This document shows, one piece after another, positions 50,701-63,940 of a stretch of DNA of 64,000 bases (the first letter of the stretch is position 1; the number at the start of each line of letters is the position of its first letter). The notes below the pieces were generated by a model. That model had not been told where the DNA came from. It did not search any database and worked only from the letters and a program-made list of their open reading frames with translations. Source of the stretch: Linepithema humile (lineage: Eukaryota > Arthropoda > Insecta > Hymenoptera > Formicidae); assembly GCF_040581485.1 (NCBI RefSeq), contig NC_090128.1, positions 42,810,931 through 42,874,930 of the forward strand, in the 5' to 3' direction. Made by a program: the position numbers and the translations under genes.

Positions 50701-52721
50701 TTTTTTTACAAAAATAAGAAATAGAGAAAAAGTGCAGAGAATATTCAGGACAACGCTGTACACGATCTGCGTGCATGAGCGGAAGGAAAAAGAATCTCCG
50801 GTTTAACTGCAAGCGAGTATCGCCCGCTTAACCGGGCGCCCTCATAATCCCACTGCTACTTCGTAATTATTTCAAACAGGTTAATTTGTGCGGCCTGCGT
50901 TTCTCGTCCCCTTTTCCCGGCTAAAATCCGCGTCGTCATCTCACGTGAACACGGTCTTCGCATCACTTCTTCGGCTATCCCTAATTGTTAATTACAGAGC
51001 AACTTCCGGCAAACTTTATTAAATGCGTTGCGCAATGCCCTTGCCAGACCGCGCGGCAACGAAACAACCCCTGGGCTCGTATATCTAATTAAGCGTATTC
51101 GCGCGCGTCTATTTGCAGTAAGCGCCGAATTCCGGACCGGTGGAACGTAGCGAGTGGAAGCATAACATCCGGAATTGGAAGTAACTGGTCTAAGTACGCG
51201 CGAGATTCCATTTACCGGATGTGCCGCGAAGGAAGTGCAGCGCGTGTCCTGCGATATTCGCGAACGCGCGAGATTGGCGCGGCTGTTGTTTTCTCTCTCG
51301 CATTGCACTTATACATTGCGCTATCATTTGCTATGAAAATGTTCGCTAGTGGAGCGCTCGTAGAAATGTACGTAAGATGTAGCTCTCGGAAATGCTTGCA
51401 CTTTTTATTCGCGACGAGCAAAGTGTTATAGCATTTGCTGAATTCCATTTGCTCGAGTGTTTTTTTGTTTTTATTCTTGAATACTTGATAAACTAGTGAG
51501 ACATAAATCAGAACTTCTGCTTTTAAAGAACATATGCATCGCAAATTATAATATTTATCAATATCTATTAGATATATTGGGTTATTTCAGATAATGTTTA
51601 ATAATAATTTTAATTTTAAATTATTTTAAAAATTATAAGCTTTTAGATATTTTAGTGAAAAGATTTTAATATCTGATTGATTTTTTATTTTTTGCCTTCA
51701 GTGTTTCTTGATATAACGCACAAATTTAATTAAATTAAAAGATATTTTTAATATTAAAAAATATATACTTTTTTAAATTTTTATATAACGGAAAAACTGT
51801 TTTATATCTAAAATTTTTGTTTAATTCGGAACTGATCTTTTGTAGATAACTTGAAATTTGAATTCTTAATTAAAAATAAATAAATGGCTGCTAAGTCCGT
51901 ATTAGTGTACTATGTTGCATTTTAAACGCTCTATTTTTAACGCAAACGCGTGCCTCATCACAACTCCTTAAAATTTCATAAGAAAGCCACGCCGATTTGC
52001 TAAGAAAATTTGTGTGAAAATGCTTGCGCCGGCTTATAACATACACACATGACTGAATATGTACTCTGAAAAAGAATATAAACGCGTACAACGAGCACGT
52101 AGCGAGTGTGCATACCAAATCGTAGAATCTACCATTTACTGCACGCGTGTGCTACGCCGTGCTGCGGGCGGCTTCCGGGCTTTTCACAAAGCACGTTAGG
52201 AGGCACGTAGAAACTCCGGATCTCGGGCGGATTTATTTAATGAGAGTATAAATGCGGATACGCTACAATGCCGGGTTCTTTCGCCGCTTTATCCGCCGCG
52301 TATCACCGCGATAAATTAGACTGGCGTGCGCCATTAATTAGCTTTACGTTTCGTAAAATATTCCCCAACTGTGCTTTTCCGCTTTCTCGAGTGGCTCCGT
52401 ACTTCCTTCTGAGGCATATTTAAATCCTCGTAATAAACAAAAATTAACAGTAATGCAAGGCGCAAAGATTAAAAATTAATTTAATTTAGTGATTATGATA
52501 AAATTGTATTAAATTTGTTCGCTGGCGTAATCACTTACCGAGAGATGTATTGAAAACTTGACGCATCAAACTTAATAACGCAAAAACATCGTGTGTAATG
52601 AGATCTAATAATGCTCAGCTTATTGCGACTGCGCATAATTTGATAATCGATATGTGATATTTCGTTTCGTTTTCTACAACGTACAATCGTTACATCATTA
52701 TCGCGATATTATCAGATTCGA

Positions 52722-53117
52722 CACTCAAAAAAATAATCTTGCAATAATAGCTAAAATTTTCTAGGTGTAAAAAATTAACTAAAACAGATAAATGATTAGC
52801 AACTGTTGTGATATTGCATATGTAATTACTTAATCAGTTTAGATGACAGAAACAGAATATATATCTGTATTGTTTGTGAACTTTAAAAAGAAAGTTTCTC
52901 TAAAGCGGCTATCTATATAAGATCAATCACGTGTTAGATCATGCAATGAATAACATTTAGCAATGGTACCTAAATTTTTCAGAAGCTATTGCTAGAACAT
53001 TACTGCTATAAATTCTATATGTGACAAACAATGTTTTCACAGATACGAAAAATAGCGATACATTCTTGTTGCGATATCTAGAAATCTAACTACATCAGCG
53101 AAATATTTTTTTGAGTG
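52722..53117. mobile_element. Candidate non-autonomous DNA element with CACTCAAAAAAAT ends
   Basis: CACTCAAAAAAAT at 52722-52734 is matched exactly by its reverse complement ending at 53117. Beyond this the two ends continue to resemble each other imperfectly for about 45 bp (a TAG..TA..TT..CTAG pattern in both). The 396-bp interval has no open frame of note. A clear target-site duplication was not seen. It sits less than 100 bp from a second inverted-repeat element. Confidence 0.45.
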
Positions 53118-53182
53118 GGTGACGTTACGTATTATACAGTAATTATTGTCCGACTTATTGCGGATTTAAATCGACAAAGTTG

Positions 53183-53391
53183 CTCGGAAAGAACACTTTT
53201 GCTGAAAAATCAAAAAATTGTGCCAGATACAGGAAAATAAATTTTGTTGGACAATCAAAATTTATCAATAGAGACCACTCGAAACTTTGTGCTGCGATAT
53301 GAAAGAAGTTTTGAATGTTCAACAAAATTTATTTTTAGATCTGTATCTGGCACAATTCTTAGAACTTTTAGCAAAAGTATTCTTTCTGTGT
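53183..53391. mobile_element. MITE-like element with about 70-bp inverted ends
   Basis: The arm at 53185-53253 and the reverse complement of 53316-53388 align over their whole length at roughly 85 percent by eye, sharing AATTGTGCCAGATACAG and AAATAAATTTTGTTG, with one 4-base gap. The same heptamer AAAGTTG lies directly outside both ends (53176-53182 and 53392-53398) and could be a target-site duplication. There is no coding capacity. Confidence 0.6.
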
Positions 53392-54535
53392 AAAGTTGTA
53401 TACAGACGTAGGATATAAATTAGGAATAATAAGCGACATACAATTAAATTATCGATATTGATGCAATATGACGTTCACAAGCTGTGTAACTGCCAGTATA
53501 TAACACTTGAATGAAACGGTGTGGAATTGCAGTATTCTGTTAAAGTCTTGCTGCAATGAAGCTATTATTATCTAACTTTCCTTTATATATTGCTCGATCA
53601 GAAATACTAGTCTATATATACCACAATTACCTTTATAGTGTCTTAAAGTTGATAGTTAACTATCGCTTTCTAGGATATCCTAAAGTTGCAGTAAAAAATG
53701 ACAAATAGATTTAAATAATTGTTACATTCTCAAAATTTATATGTATTTTTGTTACAAAATTCTATATTTTATATTTTATGATTATTATATTACGTCATTA
53801 TATTATTTATCTTTTATTTTTAATATTACACAACTTAATTTTTGTTGTAAATGACATTTTTTAATCATTGACAGTTTTTAATTATACAAATGTAGCAATT
53901 AATTTTATTTTGGTTGCATTTATCTTCTATAAATAAAATAACGAAATATCTTTTACTTCAATAATAAAATGGCAAAAATCTACTCCCTGCTGCTAATAGC
54001 AAAGTAATTAATCACGATTAGTACCGATTGATTGAACTCTTGCACACGGTATCTTGGCAACTTTTCAAGGAAAATGTAACTATAAACAAGTTGCAAAAGA
54101 TATATCAGATGCAAGATAGAAGTTACGGAACGCTACGCGAAAAATCCTGACCGTTATGGACGTATCTTGATCAGCAGACTCTGTCAGGGTATCTTCGCAA
54201 TTTTGAGCGATAAGTAGAAAAAGGTGGATGAGTTCAGCCCGAATACTTTTCTCATGAGATCATCCAGACGGCAGTAACGTGAAACGTGGATGGCGAGGAG
54301 GGATTTGTTATTAAAAAAGTACATATATAAGAGTGATGTTAGCACTTATTAAAGGAATGTGACTACTACGAGGTTAAGAAACAAAAGCGGGGGAAATATA
54401 ATATAGAACCGTACTCGAGATCTTTCAGAAAGACTCAATAGAACAGAGAAGAGCGTTTATTAAGGATGAAAGAAAAATGTAGGGAAAACTCTCAAGACAA
54501 AATTACAAGAGGGAGGATACAAAGAGAGAACAAAA

Positions 54536-54543
54536 GAAGAAAG

Positions 54544-54587
<44 letters not shown>
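54536..54587. repeat. GA microsatellite in a purine-rich segment
   Basis: The GA run lies inside an A/G-dominated stretch from about 54420 to 54960. The 75-residue Arg/Glu/Lys frame across it reflects the composition. Confidence 0.9.
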
Positions 54588-55400
54588 CAAAAAAGTACTC
54601 GTCAAATATAGGCGACAAAGAGAACGCATCAGAATGTCGAAGAAAGAAAGGATGCCAGTGATGGCGGAACGTTCGGTATCGGAGAAGAAATGAGAACGAT
54701 GTGAAAAAGGTGCGAAAAAGGGAAAAGGAAAAGCGAGAAAGAGAAGGGGTACAGATAAAGGGAAACGTTAGGCCGCGCAGGGATGGCCAAAAGGATTTGG
54801 CGCGATTCCAGAACCGGTCAATCGACAGTAGATAACCGTCAGGCTCATTCCGTGCTACGAGAATTCTGCGAGTAAAAAGCTTACGTCGCAGAAGAAAGGA
54901 GAGCGAGGAAGAAGGCGAGGAAAGAAGTAAGAAAGTTGAAGGGAAAACGATATCAAAGGGAACCCAGTTCGCGAGTCACGCTGGACTTTAACGCCGATTC
55001 GTCTCGAGCTGGCTCCCGGGCGATTGCAATAAAATCTGGCAAGGAGCGCTGGCCAGATTTTGCGGCAACTTTGCAAGTATAAAGTTTTGCCTTTGAATAC
55101 TGTACGACTAATGATGTTACGTATCTCTGTCATTGCAATTGAATGCGACAGATTAGGAAGAATTTAAGTGGCAAAAATAGAAGGTTCGAGAACCAAGCTG
55201 AAAAAGGAATAGGAATTGAAATGAAGCGCTCAATCTTTTAAAAAATTCATAAGATGCAGACTTGTTGAAATTAACAGTAACAATTGACGTCGCTGTACAA
55301 GCTGAAAAAGAAGGGTTGCAAATATAAAGATTACACACACACAATGGAAGAATTATAAAAAAAATATTATATCGCATGATGTATCGTGAACTTTGTAAAA

Positions 55401-55430
55401 TATGTTAAATTATGTTAAATTATGTTAAAC
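55401..55430. repeat. Three tandem copies of a 10-bp unit
   Basis: TATGTTAAAT is repeated three times (the last with one change), and a related ATATGTTAAATG follows at about 55466. Confidence 0.85.
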
Positions 55431-56608
55431 AAAGAGTTTCGTATGTTGATGTTGAATTTTCTGAAATATGTTAAATGAAATTATCTCGCGATATTCGTTG
55501 TATGAAAACGTATTCTTTTTCTACTTTAATATAATGTCTGCGCGAACTTTCGACGAAGATAAAGAGGAGGGCTTTTGAAGTAGTAAAGATGTCGAACACA
55601 GTCAAAGATTGAATTTTCGACCAGGGCTACGAGCTACACGTAAGAAAGATATTCCCCTCGGAGCTTCAATACGTCGGATAAGTAAGTGGATAAATTTCTA
55701 CCGAGAGTCGCCGGAAGCAAGGCCAGCGAAAGAAAAGTTCGACAAAATGGAGCCTGAGGAAGCCAGTATAACCACCAATTGTCGGAACGAAGATGTAAGA
55801 TTACAATTTGCACCCCATTAACCCTTTGATTTTCTCCGAGTGTTTAAAGCAATTTGTCACTTTTTCTCCTTTTACGTTGTCGTGCATATAAAAGACTTAA
55901 ATCTAACGCAATATATTAAACTTAAATGAACTAAAAATACTATTTAATATATAAAACTTAAATTTAATTCATATAATTCATAAATTTAATGTAAAGCATT
56001 AAATTTTACTTATTAGGTCGTATTATGTCAAATTGCTATATTAAAGCGCTATATTTTCGACAAGAAATTTTATTCAAACAAAATATGCACGATTTGCTAA
56101 CTGATGCTGATGCTCAGTGTTTTTTAAACTGACTATTAAATAATATATTCCATTTTTTTAAACTTGACGTTTTTAGATTTCATAAATTGCTTAAATTCTG
56201 CTATTACTGTTTTTTGAGTAATTAACGATATTAAATAATGCTTATCAGGAAATCTGATTATAAAAAATCAAAGGACTAAAGATTAAAGAATGTTTGTTAT
56301 CTCTAGTAAAAATGAGAAAATTATTATTGCACAAAGAAGGTGAATCTGTTCGTCGATGCTGCGAAAATAATACTAAGTATAATCTAATATAGCTGAGCGA
56401 ACACAGAAGGTAAAGTGTAGAAGAAAAAAGCGCAATATTCGAACCGTGATAGCGATCGAGCGTGGAAGTTCTTGAATCTAAAACGCTGAAGACGTAAGAC
56501 GTAAGGTCGTAAAGACGAAGGGTCAAAGATCGAACTCTCGAATCCCTCTGGGATGGCGGTGAAAAGATGAAAGAGAGAAAAGAAGACTGACAGAGAGGAT
56601 GGTGAAGA

Positions 56609-56622
56609 GGGGGGGGGGGGGG
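56609..56622. repeat. Poly-G tract
   Basis: This is a run of 14 G within a purine-rich segment (56540-56640). Such runs are often length-variable or misassembled. Confidence 0.85.
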
Positions 56623-59600
56623 AAAGAAAAGACAGCTGGAAAATCCAGGAGTTACGAAGACACGGCCGATATCTAAGTGGATAAATTTCTGACAAAAGAG
56701 CCGCCGTTGCTGGAGAGAAGGTGTTTGAGACACGTAAGGTGAAGCAGGCGAACTTGGCGATGAGAAGAAGTGAGAAAGGTTGATATGAAAGCGGCGGAAG
56801 AAAGATGAAAACGATGAAATCCGGATCTTTGCTTACTAATACAGCGCGACCATATGCCGCGTAATGTCGCGATTTCTATGATAACGATATCTACTATCCC
56901 TCTCTATCTCTCTCTCCCCTGTGAAGAAACTTCGAGTTTATCCGGCGATGGGAAGAAGGTGGGGAACGGGAAAGGGTTGGAGATTATGTACCCGGTGGCG
57001 GATAAGTGTACTCCGAGCCCGCTTATCTCGATCTAAGAGGAATATTCACTAGTCGCGGTACACTTGTATTTACTTTCGCGTTTATTTATCATGCTGATGA
57101 GGAAAAGCGCCTGGCTTATCGCGAGCGCGACGGGATTTTGTTGTATGCAACTTGCTGCCGCAGTAGGCGATTTCGTTACCTCGGAATTTCTCGAGATTAT
57201 TTTGAGATTCTTACTCGGAATTCTCTTATCCTGCTGGAACTATGAGAAACGCGTTTGCGCTTGTGCGCCCGATAAGAAAATATATTACTGTATAATACGA
57301 TTTTCATAAGTTTTGCGAAAATGTTTTTGAGATAAGGTGAGAAATGTATGTGTGAAACTTTTTTTCTATAATACATACAAATTGATCGAGAAACATATCA
57401 TCGAGATATGCATATGCCTGTTTAATTAATATAGAGAGAGAATAACAACATAAACCAAACATAGTTATACATAACGCTACATAGAAACATAGGTTACGAG
57501 ATGATTGAATTAAACACGAACCGATGCAGTTGCTTCCCAATATTAACTCGATTTACAAGCATAACATGTACATGAAATTGTTATAACAAGAGAAACAACG
57601 AGTGTTTGGGGGTAAAACGAGGCAGACATGACTAAAAACACTATAGGTTTGATGAAAAGTATGCACTTTTATTTACACAAATATTCGAACTGTATACATA
57701 TACATATATATGTTATTAATTAGTTAAATCATTCTGAATAATCAAATATTACTACTAAATTAAAAACTAATCTTTAACTTTTTAGTTTAACTAATAATCA
57801 AAAGCGTTGAGCGTTAAAAATAACAATACAATAACGATTAAAATACTAGTAATAATATTTTAACGCGTTTTATAATTTAGAAAAAAATTTACTCTTAATT
57901 TGCGAAGACTAATTTATTAGAGGTGTTCTTTTGCTTTTGGCGAAGACTGTAGAAACCTGCAATTTACGTTTCGAATGCAATGAGAAAGACAATGCATACT
58001 CGCTGTGCCTTCTTGTAACAGCTTGATGGAGCTTTTCGTGAAAATTTAGCATTTGCTCTCGTTTCGCTGCACCTTGCAACTTTCCTTGGAGCTGTGCTGC
58101 AGTTCGCGAAAAGACGCTCGGGATATTCGCGCGCGGAAGCTCGCGGGATTCGTCTTGGAATCTTCCTTTCTCTCGGCCAAATAGCAAAAGGAGATACTCG
58201 GAGGATAACGGGGAGAGATCGGGTCGAATCTCTTCGAAGTGTACCACGATTGAACGCGATGTTTCCGCTCGAGTAAACCGCAAGACCGACCCACAATCGT
58301 TGCCTTAGATAGAAATCCGTAGCTACGAATGTCGGCGAACGTACTTTCCTTCGTGCGAAAATTTGCGAGCGCTCTAAAATCTCCATGGACACTCTTGGAA
58401 GCAATTCTTACAACAACTTACGACACGATAAAATTAAAAAGCTGATTTAATGAGTTTTGTCAAGTTTCTGCATCGCGTTTTTAGAAACTGAAATAAAGCA
58501 TTATATACATATAAGTGGTGATATTTTACAAAAAAAATAGCATAAATTGACGCGAATGCAGAATTTGTGACTAATTTTGAAAAAATAATTTATCTTTTCA
58601 AGCTTCAACACTTAGATCAAAGAAAATATTCGATAGATGATTAATACATCAATACCATCGTAAAAACCATTAAACACAGATCTACGTGTATACGTATGTG
58701 ACTGTACAGATCAAACTATTTAATCGAATATGTAGGTAACATTGCTTTCCATGATTAAGAGCGGCTCTTCAGGCAGGGTCAAAGGGACATCCTCGTAATC
58801 AGCCGCTATGTGCACGGATCTGTATCATTGCTCACTGGAATATTAAGATCCATGATATGAGATCCAATAATCTGTTAGAATTGATGATTTGAACTGTTCA
58901 AAGGATTCAATCGCTGAACTATTAATAAATTTTTAATATCTGTATACTATTTCCGTATTTGCCATTCTGGCGAATAATTTATTTGTAATAATTAGTGGAA
59001 ATGTTTTGAAATATGGTTATATTACAATTATTTAAATTAAATTATTGAATGCAATGCAATTACAAAACAATATGCACTAATTGTGAGCATAAGAGAAATT
59101 ACAACGTTTAATGTCAAACGCAGCAGAATTCTATTTTCACATTTGCGTAAAAAAAGTATACACTTTTTTTTACAAGAATCTGATATATTTGATGAATATA
59201 GAATGTTGTTTTACTAGCTTGAGACGTGGGTGGAGTGAGAAAATTAATTTTGCTAGAATACTACGAGAGAAACGCTCGCCGAGAAATTGAAATGATTGAA
59301 GAATTAATTGGTACGCTTAGGGGTTGTAATGCTCTTGAGTATACTAAAGAAAACATACTGTCTACTTTGTAGATGTAATATTTCGCATCTCGATATTTTC
59401 CCCTTATATAAAGCAAACGATATAGAAGTGGATACTTCAACTAGAGGTAAATATTTTCACGCTTCGTAACCTTTTATTCATCGGACAAAACTCGAAAACT
59501 TGAAAATAATCCAAAAACATTTACTTCCAAAATTAAAAATATTACGGAATTAAGATTGTATTTACATTGAAACTGAGAAAATAAATTAATTTAATTAATT

Positions 59601-62214
59601 TAATGAATATAATATATAAAAATTTTTTAATTATGACAGAAATTTAATTAAAACTTATCAAAAAATTAGCGATCAAAATTAAGATTAAAAGACCGATACG
59701 AAGCATCGCGCAGAAACTTATAAATTATTAATCTTGTGTTGTTATCGCTTCGATGAAATACGATCTTTAGAGAGCAGAATAGCGAAGAAGAAAACCAGAA
59801 CAGCGTAAATGCCAAGCGGCGACTGCATGGAAAGAAAATTTATATGTTCCTTTACTTAGTCTGAAAATAGTACTGCAAGCTCTCTGAAACATGAGTAAGT
59901 AAATCACGGAGATAATAGTACTAAAATATCATACTCCCCAAAATCCGCATTCGCTCGAACATTATAGCTACTATTACCATCGAAATTTCTAGCAGAATGC
60001 AAATATGTTATTATTAATTAATATATGTATATTGTATAATACAATATAATGAATATATTGTTATGCCTGCGCTGATAGAGATAGACATATTATATTTTAC
60101 TTTTTACAGTTAAATTTTTCATGGAATAAAAGATTTGATTGTCGTAGAATCTTAAAATAAAAATGATGTCGATTACATAGATTTTTCTGTATTTTATTAA
60201 CAATAAGATTGACAGAGAGCCATTGTTAGCTCATTGTTGTTCTTAAAGCGGAAATATCAGAAAATATAATCGGCAAGCGCAGATATTGAGATTTGATAAT
60301 TTTTTTATTTATCGAAAAGTGGATATCTTTTTCAAACGTCATTTTAGTCTTTTACGAAGCGTCAATTCGTTGTTGATGATGATTGTGAATTAATAATCAA
60401 TTGTGGCCGAAGGGAGAGAACGAGATGTTTCGCAAGTGTAAGGTGCAGTTGGCATTTTGTCGATTGTATCACATGATATCGCACGAATGGATTAATCTTG
60501 CGCATTTTCACAAAATGCCGAAGTATTTCCATTTTCTGGCCAATACGCGTGTACGTACGTATCTATGTACGTTATAACGTTCAGGCATGCACGTACCTTG
60601 GAGTATCGTAAATATTCATGAGGCCATAAATATTCATGCCAGTCTCGTTCAAAGAGAATCGTTTAAAGAAGGAAAAACCGAGAGAGAAACGACATCGAGC
60701 TTCTTTCAGGGATATATCTTCCTTTTATCTGGTGTCACTCGAAGAAACCAGCATCTTGGAAGCAATGATAGAATGTATTTTTGACGCATCACTATTATAA
60801 TAAAAAGCGCATTGCAGTTCACTGATCAGTCACTATCGGTTTGTGACAGAATACAAAAATTATTCTCGCAATAAACTGAATTATTAAGTTATACACGCGT
60901 GACATAAACTGGAACTGTCGTAAATGTTTCTTGAGTCTGCTAAAATATGTTTCAAAACAAAATCATTTTTCAAAATCGCTTATTTCTTAATTTTTATTGT
61001 TATACTTTTAATATTGAGTAAAAAATTAACGTACTCGAATAAAAATCGGAAAAGTTAGTCAATAAAGAATTATATTTTCTATATTAAAAGTGCAAAGCTT
61101 CTTGGTGTATTATAATTATAATACGCGATAATGATCGCAACAATTTTATTATAGATGCCAACTGACATTCGTCAAAATTACAAAAAATGGTTTTTATCCC
61201 GCAATGACTTTCCTCGGGAAAAATTTTACAACACAATAAGGGTTTGCCTGTTTGTCGCGTTTTTTCTTTCCACCTATTATCTCGTTGTGTGGTCGCTGTT
61301 ACGACTGAAATGTAATAGAAAGCTACGCTTAGAACGCAGCGGTTTGTCCCACTCTTGCTGCCCTACCCGTTTTACCGAAGAAGCGTAAGGGAATCCTGGA
61401 AGCTCTCGTTGAAGAAAATTCATTTCCTCGACAACGATCGTTCGAGCGTGTTACAGGTAGGTTTGCGGAATGGCGAGCCGGATACCAACACGGAAAGGAA
61501 GGTTACAAGAAAAGCAAGCTACTACAACAAGTCGCAACATGCAGTATTGTAGGGATACGAATTTGATTATCGTTCGTGAATTTCACGAAACGGAAGCCAA
61601 CTTTGAAACCGCTACGAGAGAGATAAGACGAACATTTTACAAAGGACGATTGCTATGCGACATTTTATTCTCAATTCGCGAAATTCTACAGATTCGAAGT
61701 AAAGGAGGAAAGTAAAATAGAACAAGAAGGAGTTAAGGAAGAATACAAATATAAAGTAATAAGTATGATACGATTGTGAATGAGATATCTAAATTAACAG
61801 ATACATTTAGAATTTCGATTAATAATACAATCAATTATCAAATTAATAATATTAATATTGCTGCAATATCATGGCTGCCAAGGTAATTAGCAGCACTCTA
61901 CAACATCCACGAAATTGGCGGGGGGAAACAAGAGAAACGTGTAATCGTACGCGCACATGATCTCTTCTCTTGATACTCTCGTAAAGTTTTAATTGCTAAT
62001 TAAGTCAATGTGTGTCAATGAGTTATGTTGTATCGGGAATGTGCGCTACTTCACAAACTTAATTCAACAACAATTAGTTGCGCGTCACATATTGCGAATC
62101 ACTTTCAAAACGTGCTGCTTAAATAATTATGAAAAAGTTTATGTACATATACACGTATATTTATTTCTTTTAATTACCGTGCTTGTGTGTATGCTTTTGA
62201 TTCTATGAAAATAA

Positions 62215-62300
62215 AGCAAAATGTAGATATAAATAAAGATAGATAAATATAGATATATAAAGATAGATAAATGTAGATATAAATAAAGCAAAAATTAGAT
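62215..62300. repeat. Short minisatellite of roughly 24-bp units
   Basis: About three and a half imperfect copies of a unit built from AGATATAAATAAAG and ATAGATAAAT follow one another. Tyr/Ile/Leu-rich frames on the - strand here are repeat products. Confidence 0.8.
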
Positions 62301-63618
62301 ATAAAAATGTGTTGAAAAGCAATAAGATAAAAACATATTAAATATCGCAATCGCAAATGTCGTACATTTAATGGCATAGTAAGCAAAGAATTGACATTCA
62401 ATCCTAAATTTTGACACAATTGCGCTGTCTTTCTACTACTATATTGTTTTGGCTTCAAATTTACGTGAAAATCAACACCGAATAAATTTATTCTCATTGA
62501 TAATATTTCCGGATATTTTCCTTCGTCCACGTTCACGCGGATTTATGCAGACAGCGGTGTACGTCGACGAATTAATTGGATTAAATCGCCCGCAGTTTAA
62601 TATTCATTTCATGCCTTATAGAGACGCCACGAGGCTCACAGTTCGTATAAATTGCAGTGCCTTCAAAAAGCAATTTCATTTTGCACGTAAAGTTACCGCG
62701 GAATATGAAAGCAAGCTATCTTCTCCCGACAACCCTCTCAATTAGGAACTTAACTCTTGCGGAGATTATTACGCCAGAAAAGGAGCGATATTTGGAGCGA
62801 TGTAATATCGGCATTATAATACGGACACAATATAGAAAGTGAATTTTAATAGAAAGTTACATTTTTTTATTCGCCATAAAGCATCCAAAAAATTTCCGTA
62901 TTTCCCGTTGCTACAGTTAGACTAACCGTTGTGTGTGCTATTTTGCAAAACCTCTTGTATTATCAATTTTATTATATTTACATAGTTTGATATTTATTAA
63001 ATCTAATTTATTTTTTACCATGTAATCATCAACTACGTGTGTTTATAATTGAAGTGACTTGTGTGAGGAAATGAGAATAGTTTCTAGCACACACTCGTCG
63101 CGGATAAGATTTCGTCGTTATGCATATTAAATTCTGCAAAAAAAAAGAAAGGAAAACGTAAAAAACCTGCTGTGCCTGCAATAATCCTCGTAATTACGCG
63201 CTTAAATCACTGTCGGCAGAGTTATTGCAGAGGAATACTTTCCGCGCGGCCGAATGCGCTCGCGAATGCTCGAATCCTGGCAGAACGTCAGGTTATCCAA
63301 CTTTCCGCAATCCTGACAAATTTCTTTCCCTCTTTTCCTGATTTTGCCCCCCGGCAGCTACCGGTATGCGCGTTATTTCCTATTCTCCGTGAAAATCGAT
63401 AATGCGAATACTTTTGTGATGAAACTTCAATAAGCATTTGACTCTCGAAAAATATAAAATCAAAAGACTTGGGCGCAAATACACAGAGGCACAAAAAATT
63501 GTTTTGTCAATAAAGTAAAATACTAGATTTTTTATATACGCGTCAAAAGAAGTTTGAAAACACCTAAATTTTAAATAATCTAAAAGCGAAATTAAGCTAG
63601 CCGATTGTATTGCGATAA

Positions 63619-63807
63619 ATGTTGATTTTTATCAAACAAATAGTTATATTAAGTTTTATCTTATTTTGGTTGTGCTTAATTATTACAAAATTTGTATGTT
63701 ACAGTTGTTTATGTCCAACTGCAGCATCAGCTGAAAATTCTTGTTACATTTACAAGTTGCATATATATACAAATTTAAAAGTTCCAGAAAAAAACAAATC
63801 TCATTAA
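63619..63807 (+). CDS. Short open frame with a hydrophobic leader and CYSC; doubtful
   Basis: The frame reads MLIFIKQIVILSFILFWLCL, then IITKFVCYSCLCP and a basic tail, and stops after 62 residues. The leader followed by CYSC superficially recalls the Ly-6 exon at 17350-17500. However, the DNA is extremely AT-rich, so hydrophobic codons arise easily; an acceptor-like TGTTACAG sits in the middle, and no clear donor follows. No function is assigned. Confidence 0.12.
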   Translation: MLIFIKQIVILSFILFWLCLIITKFVCYSCLCPTAASAENSCYIYKLHIYTNLKVPEKNKSH

Positions 63808-63940
63808 ATGACTCACGTATTTTTTATTGCAAATTGTTTTAGCTGTTAATTTATCAAATTTGCTTGATGTAACTTGCCTTTAGATGCCGCTTCCGAGATT
63901 GAGTAATTGCTTTTTGTAAGCCTCAATTTTATTTTAACAG

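Larger units (their letters stand above)
44535..63940. other. Probable further intron of the Beat-like gene; no exon found
   Basis: This is mostly AT-rich DNA with GC pockets at 45890-46300, 50770-51300, 52130-52400, 54700-55030, 56850-57200 and 57960-58420, and two inverted-repeat elements near 53 kb. I searched for the expected second Beat Ig-like exon (a phase-1 start leading to an NCTS-like B strand) and saw nothing convincing. A frame at 61155-61388 with a hydrophobic run (VCLFVAFFLSTYYLVVWSLL) is not recognised and is left uncalled. Confidence 0.5.

Noticed and set aside
55180..55196. A tRNA B-box-like GGTTCGAGAACC
   Set aside because: It deviates from the B-box consensus at its end and has no matching A box or cloverleaf around it.
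56245..56733. A 162-codon frame on the - strand
   Set aside because: It spans the poly-G tract (poly-Pro) and a purine-rich segment; its composition explains the frame.
61155..61388. A 77-codon frame with a transmembrane-like run
   Set aside because: There is no homology by eye, hydrophobic codons are expected in such AT-rich DNA, and there is no clear exon boundary.
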